Part shown: piece after piece, positions 1 to 6,983 of the stretch | Numbering within the stretch: position 1 is the stretch's first letter | How the letters are laid out: the number at the start of each line of letters is the position of its first letter | Source: Thermoplasmata archaeon | GTDB taxonomy: Archaea; Thermoplasmatota; Thermoplasmata; Sysuiplasmatales; Sysuiplasmataceae | Reading direction: 5' to 3' | Length of the DNA: 10,191 nt | Assembly: GCA_021811925.1 (NCBI GenBank) | Contig: JAKAPY010000050.1 | Location: 1 to 10,191 of the forward strand | The notes under the pieces: generated by a model | What the model was told of the DNA's origin: nothing | The model's input: only the letters and a program-made list of their open reading frames with translations | Databases searched by the model: none | Program-made: the position numbers and the translations under genes

Positions 1-34
1 AATGTGTTAAGTCTATTCAGTATATTAACACGTT
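1..34. repeat. Inverted repeat, 10-base arms
   Basis: The arms AATGTGTTAA (1-10) and TTAACACGTT (25-34) are complementary at 9 of 10 positions around a 14-base AT-rich spacer containing a TATA-like GTATATTAA. It could be an operator, or the stem of a transcription end for a gene to the left. The window edge cuts off the context, so the role is unknown. The remaining AT-rich stretch to 110 holds T-rich sequence on the minus strand, a suitable place for archaeal termination of the small gene at 111-338. Confidence 0.5.
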
Positions 35-110
35 GCCGGCCGTAGCAAACGCTGAAAATTAATGAAATATAAAGGGGTTTTGCGGAGGCCAGAACAGAAT
101 GCGTCTGTCC

Positions 111-338
111 TTACTTCTTCATGACTTTCATGAAGCCGCCGCTCTCGTGAACGGAAAGGCTGCGGACATAGAGAAGATTTTCAAAGTCTTCCCATGATGT
201 CTCCTCGAGCCTGGGGTTGTTCCCCTTTGTGAACTCGAGTTTCGTCGTTCCCTTCACCTTCGCCGGTCTCAAACCCTTTGAATAGGCTATGCGCTTCGCT
301 TCTTCAAAAGGTATTTCTCTCATTGCCATTTCATGCAT
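111..338 (-). CDS. Small protein of unknown function (about 75 aa)
   Basis: I do not recognise the family. The predicted product is a basic, soluble polypeptide of 72 to 75 residues with no signal peptide, membrane segment or cysteine pair. An N-terminal helix-like stretch (IPFEEAKRIAYSKG) is followed by a charged middle part and a short 'SWEDFENLLYVRSLSV' segment, then a lysine-rich end (KVMKK). The composition looks like a real protein, not a shadow, since no competing gene lies on the other strand. The start is uncertain. The ATG at 338 directly abuts a GAGAGGG ribosome-site-like run, while the in-frame ATG at 329 sits about 9-10 bases after it and is perhaps the better start. It is transcribed away from the hydrolase gene at 536. 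Without a recognisable domain the function cannot be guessed. Confidence 0.6.
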   Translation of the reverse strand: MHEMAMREIPFEEAKRIAYSKGLRPAKVKGTTKLEFTKGNNPRLEETSWEDFENLLYVRSLSVHESGGFMKVMKK

Positions 339-462
339 CCCTCTCTTCTGTTTTGTCGCCGAAGCGACTGGCTGCTATATGGCCAAGCGGGTATATCATA
401 CTTTCCGTCTGACGAATGTCGTACCCTTTTGCAAACGCATTTGGCGCGTAAAAGGCCGATAA

Positions 463-472
463 GTGAAATATC
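463..472 (+). promoter_or_regulatory. Possible TATA box of the hydrolase gene
   Basis: The GTGAAATATC stretch is the most TATA-like sequence before the hydrolase gene. It would place transcript start near 490-497 and leave a leader of about 40 bases carrying the ribosome site at 520-528. The match is weak. Confidence 0.25.
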
Positions 473-488
473 GTAGATAACACATACA

Positions 489-505
489 CGCTCCTTCGAA
501 GAGCG
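489..505. repeat. Short hairpin/palindrome in hydrolase leader
   Basis: CGCTC (489-493) pairs with GAGCG (501-505) around a 7-base loop, and CTTCGAAG (494-501) inside it is itself a palindrome. It sits between the putative TATA box and the start codon of the hydrolase gene, so it could be an operator or a leader hairpin. No factor can be named. Confidence 0.35.
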
Positions 506-535
506 TCGGTGACGCGTTCAGGAAGTGAAAGATGC

Positions 536-1261
536 ATGTCTGGAGCACGCTGGGCCGAGGGCAAGGTGAGGCTGGAAATACCGTTCTCAATTCCAGGCGT
601 AAGCACTGTGATGATGCTCGAGAGTGAAGGGAATGTGAACATGATAGAATGTGGAGACGGGGCTGCGGGCTACCTGTACAGCGTCTTCGGCAGGAAGCTC
701 GAGCTGTACGAGCTCCTGTCCTCGGTCATTGTCTCACATGAGCACCTGGACCATGCGGGAGGTCTGAATTCCGTTCTCTGGCTGCTAGAGGTCGCTGGCA
801 GGAGGGGGGATTTGAGCGTTGTCACACCAGAAGGAAGCACCGGCGCTGCGTACAAGTCAGCGAAACCAATGATCGGGAAGTTGAATTACAAAGTACATTT
901 CCTGAACAGTTCGGAGAAGCGGCGTGTCGAGATTGGCGGACTCGTATTGGAGAGTTTTGACACAAGGCACAGGGACAGTTTTCCATCCAACAGGTGCGGG
1001 AACCCGGTGGCTTCTGTCGGCTATTCTGCAGAGGCTGAAGGCAGCAGAATCGTATTCTCGGGGGACACTGGACCAGTAAGTGGACTGCAGGAGAAATGCT
1101 CATCGGCGGATCTGGCAGTGATTGAATCCACATGGGAGAAACCAGTTGACTGCGATGGGCTGCATCTCACGGTGAAGGAGGCAATGGAATACGGGGCACT
1201 GGCTGGCGAATCCATAATGGTCCACCCGCTGCGCGACAGGCAGGGAAACATAATAATGTGA
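536..1261 (+). CDS. Metallo-beta-lactamase-fold hydrolase, RNase Z-like
   Basis: A predicted cytosolic metal-dependent hydrolase of 241 residues. The metal-binding motif HEHLDH is at residues 68-73. Further expected ligands are H145 (TRHRD), D177 (FSGDTGP) and a late histidine (H210 in the HLT motif or H230 in VHP). The closing HLTVKEA..YGALAGESIMVHP block resembles the HMT..A...A......V..H end of tRNase Z and related phosphodiesterases, so a phosphodiester or nucleotide-type substrate is likely. It is shorter than canonical RNase Z (about 280-310), with no clear exosite arm, so a specific tRNA 3'-processing role is not proven. The ATG at 536 was chosen because AGGAAGTGA at 520-528 is an 8-of-9 match to the ribosome site, 7 bases upstream. 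A GTG at 566 after GAGGGC and a GTG at 509 are alternatives. It converges with the kinase gene, 54 bases away. Confidence 0.85.
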   Translation: MSGARWAEGKVRLEIPFSIPGVSTVMMLESEGNVNMIECGDGAAGYLYSVFGRKLELYELLSSVIVSHEHLDHAGGLNSVLWLLEVAGRRGDLSVVTPEGSTGAAYKSAKPMIGKLNYKVHFLNSSEKRRVEIGGLVLESFDTRHRDSFPSNRCGNPVASVGYSAEAEGSRIVFSGDTGPVSGLQEKCSSADLAVIESTWEKPVDCDGLHLTVKEAMEYGALAGESIMVHPLRDRQGNIIM

Positions 1262-1266
1262 CATGC

Positions 1267-1297
1267 CAGGCGATAGGCTGCGGCATCCCTCTGCCTG
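1267..1297. terminator. Possible hairpin between convergent genes
   Basis: CAGGC (1267-1271) pairs with GCCTG (1293-1297), and AGG (1275-1277) with CCT (1288-1290), leaving a small internal loop and a 10-base end loop. It lies in the 54-base gap between two converging genes and could help end transcription from both sides. There is no T-run after it, and archaeal termination usually relies on T-runs, so this is tentative. Confidence 0.25.
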
Positions 1298-1315
1298 ATG
1301 CGCTGCAACTGCAAA

Positions 1316-4300
1316 TCAGTGGATGTAGTTGGTCGCTCCCTCGAGCCAGTCTTCTGTCGAAACACCCTGCTTAATGGGCATGAGAACATAGAATCTTGAC
1401 CCCTTTCCGACTTCACTGTCCGCCCAAATCCTTCCGCCGTGCCTTTCAACTATGAGCTTGGAAATCGGAAGTCCGAGCCTGAAGCCGGTCCTGCTGTGGA
1501 GTATGGACGAATCGACCACATGGAACCTGTCGAAAATGTATGGAAGGTCGGCCGAGGGTATTCCCTTCCCGGTATCCTCGACAATAAGCAGGACACCCTC
1601 CGTGTCATCTCTCAGCCTGACGTCTATGTTGCCGCCCTCTGGTGTGAACTTGATCGCATTCCCTATCAGGTTGTTCACCACCCTTTTTACCAGAGGAGCG
1701 TTTGCGTTGACCTTCTTTGTTCCCTTCTGAGCGTCCAGCTCCAGCTTGATAGTCTTTGCATTCGCTGCGGGAGACAGCTGGGCGCACACCTCCTCCAGCA
1801 GGGGCTGGATTGATATCGGGGACATTTCTGTTTCAAGGAGCATCGCCTCCATTCTGGTGAACTCGAGCATGTTGTTTATTATTTCATTCAGCTCCGAAAT
1901 GCTCGCAAGGAGGTTCTCTATGTTTCTGAGTTCATTCTCGGCGAATTTCCCAACCTTCCCCATCTTCATCAGTTCGATGTAGACTCTGATGGAGGTGAGC
2001 GGAGTCCTGAGTTCATGGGCAGCAATGCTTGAGAAATTGGACCTGAGGGTGTCGAGCCTTCTCAGCTTCGATAGCGCCTCATACGTTGCCTGCATGTTCC
2101 TTGAATTTTCAATGGCTGTCGATGTGAGCGCAGCCACCGACTCCAGATATGCGACTTCATTCTTCCCGAATGTCTTTTCGACGGAGGATCTCACACAGAC
2201 TATCAGGCCCAGTAGCTTGCCGCCGAACGAGACAGGAGTTCCGTAGAGGGAGCGAATCGGCCTCCCGTCCATTGCCTTCAGAATTGTACGCCTTTCCTGT
2301 TCAGGGACGAGAGAAAGCGAATCGGCGCATGCCTTCTCCCCCTGTATGTGCAGATTTCCGCCCGTCTCCATCATAACACTTGAGAAGCCATTTCTGTGAT
2401 CATCAGGCTTGCTTCGGCCCGTGCTTTCGGCGGCCTGCTCCATTGAAAAAGGCTCGCCTGCGTTGCCTGCAACAGATGCAAGGTAGTAGCCGCCCCTGTC
2501 GTCAAGCAGTTCGATAAAACAAAGTTCACAGCCAAGGAATCTGCCCGTTTCGCGGACGGTGCTGTTCAGGATGGACTGCATTTCAAAGGTGGAACTCAGG
2601 CTCTTTGCGACGCCAAGTTCACTCCTCATTGCGTTCAGTGCCCAGTCCAGATTGGAACGGCGATATCTGCCCTCAAGGATTAGCCTGGTCGAATCCATTG
2701 TTGCCGACAGTGTATTGACAAGTTCCTCATTCAGTGGATGACCGGTCGAATTTAGAAGGAGCATTGCGATCGACACCAGCCCCTCTGAATCACCTGATGA
2801 AACGACAGTCGCGAAATTTGCGGCGTAATCGTTGAGAACCGGGAACTGGTTCCCGCCTATGCGCATGGTTGCCACCCTGCTCCTGCCGCCCGGCCAATCC
2901 TCCCTGCCCTCGGCAGACTTCATGAAACCAGTGATTTCAGCCAGCAACGCACCCTCGAAAGGCTTCTTTGACCACCTTCCGAGGAGGGAGACTTGTGTCT
3001 GCTCCTTGAGCGACAGAAAGAGAAATGCAAAGTCCTGATGCAGCAGACTCCCCGTCATGGAACACAACCGACTGGCTGTCATGTCCGAATCCTTCGACGA
3101 GTCGCCATCGTTTGGCTTCAGTGAATGTATGAGCAGCTGGATGCAGTCCATGACGAAATTCGTGTTGCTGACCGTATTTGCATATGACCTTGCCGTTGAA
3201 AGCATGCTGGACATGACCCTGCATATCCTTATCAGCGCCTGATCGTCGGAGAACATGGGCTTGGAGTTTTTCTTGAATCCAAGCACAAGGAGGATTGCTG
3301 GTCTGTCGTCGCTGTTCACACCAACTATCCTGACATCACCAATGCTTTCATCGATGGCTAGAGAAGAGCGCAGTCCTGCCCGTGCGCCGTCCACACTCAG
3401 CGCGAAAGAACCGTCATTCATGAATGTTGAGGCAAGTTTGTTGTATTCCAGGGCGGTAATGCTCCTCCCGGTGTTGGAGGCTGGCCCGTCCGGCGGCGAG
3501 AGGGCCACAAACGCTTTTTCATTTTCATCATATGAATAGAACCGTATGAGCTCGGCACCTGTTAAGGAATGAACCATGCCGGTGAAGCTTTCGGCGATGT
3601 TGGACCCATTGGGTGTTCGCGCAAGCTCCTCCAGCTGGCTGAAAAGCCGTTCTGTTACAATCTCCGCCTTATTCTGTTCGCTTATGGATGTATTTCCCCT
3701 CTCAACTGCATCGATTGCAGAAAGGAACGGGACAATGACTGTCGCTATTTCCCGCCTTCTGCCTGAGCTTTCCCCGAAGAGCAGCAGAATAGCATCAGTT
3801 CGAGTTCCCCGTGAACAAGCAACCGAACAGCCATCGGAGACGGCGAGATAAGCGCCGAAGGACAGTTTCAATTGACCCCAGACGGGAGCGTTCTCCTCCT
3901 CGGAGGCATCAATGACTGCTCCCGGGGACAGCAATCCAGTTAACGCGCTGCTTAGCACAATATCTTTTGAAGGTGAGATGCCACTCCTGAATGAACTGTG
4001 CATACACCTGTATCCCTGACGCTCACTTACGGCAAACACTGCACCCTCCAACTCACTGTGTGTATCCAGTATGAGCTTGCACAGGTTAGTGCTGCTCCCG
4101 CCTGTACGCCCCTGCTTCGCAGAGAAATAAGAGCCGAACATTGAGGCGGTTTTTCTCTCATCGTCAAGCCTGTGGGTTCTCTGTATCACGCAGAGCCTTG
4201 CTTCCGCCTGGCGGGATAGTATTTTCAGTCCGGTGAGTTCAGGACCAGGGATTGTACCGCCTGAATCTGCCAGGAACTCGACAAGGGCCGAAGGATTGTT

Positions 4301-5257
4301 GTCTTCCTTGAGGACCAGCAGGTGGCGTGTGGGCCCATGCAGGCCGACCGTCCCTCCTGCTGAATGACTGCCCGGGGATGGCCTTTCAGAGTAGACTGTG
4401 CCTCCATCCTCCAGTGCATTCCTGAAAAGGACGTTGCCTGAAATCTCGACCGTTTCACTTTTCTTCCTTGCGGGGTCGCAATCGCAGTACTCGAGTGATG
4501 CGAAATCAATGTTTCTTGACACAGACCACCAGCAGAAAGAGTGGCTGCCGGGTATCAGCCGTTTCACGGATGAAACGAGAGAGAATTCAAGTGTTGCTGC
4601 GTCTGCCGATTTGCCAATTGTGTCCACACAGGCGTTGAGCCCTTCCAACATTGATCCTGACGGGACACCGGAGGCACCGTTATATCCGAAAAGGTGATCG
4701 GCGCGCGGCGGTTCGGCGGAGGGTGAGTTTTGCGCGACCTTGCCTGATGGCTGCGTAATGGGGCTGCCGTCCGACTCATTGTTGACTCTGTTCCAGCCCA
4801 GCAATGCCTGCATTGTTCCGGAAAGTCGTTCTACATCGGCTGAAATAGCACGTTTGAGCATCTCGGCGAGTTCCTTGGACCTGTCGCCCCCGGTTATTAG
4901 CCGAACTTCAAGCTTGCCGTCGCAGGATGTTTGGAATTGAAGAGGGCAGGAGACAAGTGATCTGCCGGCAAGAAGTGACAATGAACGATAGGCCCCATCA
5001 AGACTGGAATCACCGAACATGATGACGGCTTCATCTGTTGAAATGTCGGCTGTGCGAAACACATATGATGTCGTGCCTCCACCAAATGCAAGCGACAGGG
5101 AGACAGCCGCCGTTAGCCCTTTTTCACCCAACACCGCTGAAATGCAGGAGGAAATGGAATCCATGTATGAAAGAAGGGAATCGGGCAAGCCGGGATTGAG
5201 ACGCTTTTGCAATTCGACCGCTTGAGCTATTGACTCACCCCGTGAGAGACAGTACAT
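1316..5257 (-). CDS. Large soluble multi-GAF sensor histidine kinase
   Basis: A sensor kinase of about 1313 residues, predicted cytoplasmic because no membrane segment is visible. The C-terminal core is complete: H-box AHELRTPLTS with phospho-acceptor H1081, N-box NNLIGNAIKFTP (N1196, N1200), G1 box VEDTGKGIP (D1228), F-box YIFDRF (1240-1245) and G2 region GFRLGLPIS (1258-1266). The stretch at about 880-1055 is a clear GAF domain ending in a signalling helix into HisKA. Before it I read repeated GAF-like modules near 205-362, 385-522, 535-695 and 700-866, plus a diverged one near 30-155. Each ends in a hydrophobic strand followed by a long helix. A Ser/Pro-rich linker covers about 158-200. 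No ligand can be assigned and no receiver domain is attached. The ATG at 5257 has no ribosome site, and the frame stays open for 33 codons upstream without ATG, GTG or TTG. It is divergent from the ATPase operon. Confidence 0.93.
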   Translation of the reverse strand: MYCLSRGESIAQAVELQKRLNPGLPDSLLSYMDSISSCISAVLGEKGLTAAVSLSLAFGGGTTSYVFRTADISTDEAVIMFGDSSLDGAYRSLSLLAGRSLVSCPLQFQTSCDGKLEVRLITGGDRSKELAEMLKRAISADVERLSGTMQALLGWNRVNNESDGSPITQPSGKVAQNSPSAEPPRADHLFGYNGASGVPSGSMLEGLNACVDTIGKSADAATLEFSLVSSVKRLIPGSHSFCWWSVSRNIDFASLEYCDCDPARKKSETVEISGNVLFRNALEDGGTVYSERPSPGSHSAGGTVGLHGPTRHLLVLKEDNNPSALVEFLADSGGTIPGPELTGLKILSRQAEARLCVIQRTHRLDDERKTASMFGSYFSAKQGRTGGSSTNLCKLILDTHSELEGAVFAVSERQGYRCMHSSFRSGISPSKDIVLSSALTGLLSPGAVIDASEEENAPVWGQLKLSFGAYLAVSDGCSVACSRGTRTDAILLLFGESSGRRREIATVIVPFLSAIDAVERGNTSISEQNKAEIVTERLFSQLEELARTPNGSNIAESFTGMVHSLTGAELIRFYSYDENEKAFVALSPPDGPASNTGRSITALEYNKLASTFMNDGSFALSVDGARAGLRSSLAIDESIGDVRIVGVNSDDRPAILLVLGFKKNSKPMFSDDQALIRICRVMSSMLSTARSYANTVSNTNFVMDCIQLLIHSLKPNDGDSSKDSDMTASRLCSMTGSLLHQDFAFLFLSLKEQTQVSLLGRWSKKPFEGALLAEITGFMKSAEGREDWPGGRSRVATMRIGGNQFPVLNDYAANFATVVSSGDSEGLVSIAMLLLNSTGHPLNEELVNTLSATMDSTRLILEGRYRRSNLDWALNAMRSELGVAKSLSSTFEMQSILNSTVRETGRFLGCELCFIELLDDRGGYYLASVAGNAGEPFSMEQAAESTGRSKPDDHRNGFSSVMMETGGNLHIQGEKACADSLSLVPEQERRTILKAMDGRPIRSLYGTPVSFGGKLLGLIVCVRSSVEKTFGKNEVAYLESVAALTSTAIENSRNMQATYEALSKLRRLDTLRSNFSSIAAHELRTPLTSIRVYIELMKMGKVGKFAENELRNIENLLASISELNEIINNMLEFTRMEAMLLETEMSPISIQPLLEEVCAQLSPAANAKTIKLELDAQKGTKKVNANAPLVKRVVNNLIGNAIKFTPEGGNIDVRLRDDTEGVLLIVEDTGKGIPSADLPYIFDRFHVVDSSILHSRTGFRLGLPISKLIVERHGGRIWADSEVGKGSRFYVLMPIKQGVSTEDWLEGATNYIH

Positions 5258-5266
5258 TGAGCGGAC

Positions 5267-5306
5267 GCTCTGCGACGCAAAACTCAGGACCTGAACTATG
5301 CAGAGC
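5267..5306. repeat. Nested palindromes upstream of the kinase
   Basis: GCTCTGC (5267-5273) and GCAGAGC (5300-5306) form a perfect 7-base inverted repeat. Inside the 26-base spacer lies TCAGGACCTGA (5284-5294), a perfect palindrome around a central A. The structure begins 10 bases before the kinase start codon, so it is either a regulator site, a leader hairpin, or part of an N-terminal coding extension. Confidence 0.5.
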
Positions 5307-5463
5307 AGCCCTGCTGCGCTTAATTTTCCATCTTTTCCCGCAAAAATACACTGGGCTTGCTCTTAAGTGTTGGGTCAAGAATTTCAAAGACGAAAGTCAA
5401 ATGCTTGTTTTACCGATTGGATTCTATTCATGTTATTTGCAAAAAAAGACTTCATCTCGACAA

Positions 5464-5472
5464 TCTTAAATA
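5464..5472 (+). promoter_or_regulatory. Probable TATA box of the ATPase operon
   Basis: TCTTAAATA is a good archaeal TATA-like element. Transcript start would fall near 5493-5497, leaving a leader of about 20 bases with the ribosome site at 5506-5511. CATATAAAA at 5492-5500 is also TATA-like but lies too close to the start codon to drive a leader containing the ribosome site. Confidence 0.5.
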
Positions 5473-5505
5473 GCATTTCTCGCGCTGAACTCATATAAAA
5501 CGGTC

Positions 5506-5511
5506 GGAGGT
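5506..5511 (+). promoter_or_regulatory. Ribosome binding site for the first ATPase (GTG start)
   Basis: A full GGAGGT lies 4 bases before GTG at 5516. It fixes the non-ATG start of the first gene of the operon and is the strongest ribosome site in the window. Confidence 0.8.
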
Positions 5512-5515
5512 CAGC

Positions 5516-6265
5516 GTGTCGGAACTTCATCTTGAAACAGTGCTACCCATGCATTCCTCCGTATTGCTCGTTGGACCGCCAGGGAGCGGCAAGACAGAAC
5601 TGGCCCTCAACCTTGCGTCCAGATGGATTGCGGGCGGGCAGAAGACGCTCTTTGTTACAATCTCGGGATCAGGGGAAGAAGTTGTAAACCGTCTTGCCGC
5701 CTCGGCTCCTGACGGCAACATTGATTCTCTTCTGCGAATTATAGACTGCTATGTTCCGCAGTCGAACGCGACAGAAAACAAGCTGATTGTCAACACAAAC
5801 GGGATTGCGCATCTTGAGAGCATATCGCTTGCCATCTCGACCGTTGTTGATTCACTCGGAAATCCTGTCCGCATCCTTGTGGACGGCATGTCCTCCCTTT
5901 TCCTCTACAATGCTCCTCAGACGATGTCCAAGTTTGTCCAGGTTCTTTCGACAAAGGCGAAACTGGATTACGGTTCAATTGTTTTCGTAGTGGTGGAGGG
6001 AATGCACGAGTCACTCACTATGAACACAATGATGTCACTTGTTGATGGTGTCGTCGACATAAGGGAGGATGAAGAGCTGAGGAGGTATGTCAGGATTAGG
6101 TACATGAAGGGACGGAAGGTCGAACCTACATGGTACAGCTATGGCTTTGACAGGGGCGAAGCCGTCCTCACTGAAATACCGCAAGCGCAGAAGGGGAAGT
6201 CAAAGCGTTCTCCCGCGAAAAAGACAGTGCAAAACACAGGTCACGAGAAGAGTGGTTCCGCTTGA
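5516..6265 (+). CDS. KaiC/RAD55-like ATPase 1, minimal, basic tail
   Basis: A RecA-fold ATPase of 249 residues, first gene of a three-ATPase operon. It has a canonical Walker A, GPPGSGKT at 20-27 (K26, T27), and a Walker B strand RILVDG ending in D123. The P-loop begins only 20 residues in, so the usual KaiC opening (a G-D-L-GGGIP-type segment) is absent. After strand 2, where KaiC relatives carry an acidic catalytic pair, the sequence reads TISGSGEE: the expected position is Ser-Gly and acidic residues come only three later. The KMRG-like motif is replaced by MKGRK at 197-201. Residues 225-249 form a Lys/Arg-rich, low-complexity tail that may bind nucleic acid or a partner. The GTG start is supported by a strong ribosome site. 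ATP binding is likely; hydrolysis alone is doubtful. Its biological role is unknown. Confidence 0.85.
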   Translation: MSELHLETVLPMHSSVLLVGPPGSGKTELALNLASRWIAGGQKTLFVTISGSGEEVVNRLAASAPDGNIDSLLRIIDCYVPQSNATENKLIVNTNGIAHLESISLAISTVVDSLGNPVRILVDGMSSLFLYNAPQTMSKFVQVLSTKAKLDYGSIVFVVVEGMHESLTMNTMMSLVDGVVDIREDEELRRYVRIRYMKGRKVEPTWYSYGFDRGEAVLTEIPQAQKGKSKRSPAKKTVQNTGHEKSGSA

Positions 6266-6978
6266 TGAAAGGAGAAGAGGCAGTCAGGCTGAAGACGTAC
6301 GTGGACGGTTTTGATCAGGCGATAGGAGGTGGTATTCCCAAGGGAAGCGTCGTCCTGATATCGGGGAATCCGGGCACGATGAAATCGTCTTTCGCATTCA
6401 GCATACTGCAGAAGAACGCCAAAATGTCTGGTGTGCGATCTGCTTTTGTGTCACTTGAGCAGAGCAAGGAGAGCCTGCTCAGGCAGATGAAATCGATGAA
6501 ACTGGACATTGGCGAGAGCCAGCAGATACGAATCATTGACCTCGGAAGCATAAGGGAGGAGCTGGAGATGGCAACCATCGACGATACTGTCATTTCCGTG
6601 CTGAAGGAGTACCTCTCCGAGGAGCTCAAGGACTGGAATTACAACGTGCTTGTCCTGGACTCGCTCGATGTACTCGAACTTTCATCCGGCGCAAGTTCGA
6701 AAAGGAGCCACGTATTCTTCCTGTTCGAATGGCTCAGGGAAATGGGGATCACCTCCCTGCTCATATCAGAGACGAATCCGGAAGAAGTCCTTGAGAAGGG
6801 CTATGAGGAGGGTTATCTCGCGGACGGCATAATCAACCTTACACTTTCCTCCGACGAGGGTGACATGGTCAGGCGGAAGATAAGGTGCGTAAAAATGCGC
6901 AACACCCCGCATGAGACGTCGTACTTTTCACTCCAGTTTTCAGGCGGCAAGTTCGTAGTTACGCAGGCAATAGGTTGA
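6265..6978 (+). CDS. KaiC-like ATPase 2
   Basis: A single-domain KaiC-type RecA ATPase of 237 residues with the standard opening YVDGFDQAIGGGIPKGS (about 12-28). The Walker A is unusual: GNPGTMKS at 34-41, with Met where Gly normally precedes the Lys. Strand 2 ends in FVSLEQS, keeping one acidic residue (E65) where KaiC has an Glu-Glu pair. Walker B is VLVLDSLD (D132). Near the end come YLADGIINL and VKMRNTPHE, matching the KMRG motif region of KaiC relatives. Blocks such as FEWLREMGITSLLISE are closely matched in ATPase 3, so the two are paralogues. The ATG at 6265 shares one base with the preceding stop (TGATG), implying translational coupling; a TTG just before it is an alternative. Probably a switch or signalling ATPase rather than a recombinase; its partner is unknown. 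Confidence 0.88.
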   Translation: MKGEEAVRLKTYVDGFDQAIGGGIPKGSVVLISGNPGTMKSSFAFSILQKNAKMSGVRSAFVSLEQSKESLLRQMKSMKLDIGESQQIRIIDLGSIREELEMATIDDTVISVLKEYLSEELKDWNYNVLVLDSLDVLELSSGASSKRSHVFFLFEWLREMGITSLLISETNPEEVLEKGYEEGYLADGIINLTLSSDEGDMVRRKIRCVKMRNTPHETSYFSLQFSGGKFVVTQAIG

Positions 6979-6983
6979 GGCAA

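Noticed and set aside
331..642. A 103-codon minus-strand frame whose stop overlaps the start of the small gene (ATGCATGA).
   Set aside because: A third or more lies antisense to the hydrolase, its possible starts (642 or 537) lack ribosome sites, and it shows no recognisable motif. The part at 339-535 remains a weak possibility only.
1021..1449. Minus-strand frame of 142 codons across the hydrolase end and the kinase end.
   Set aside because: It lies antisense to one real gene and out of frame with the other, and it has no domain.
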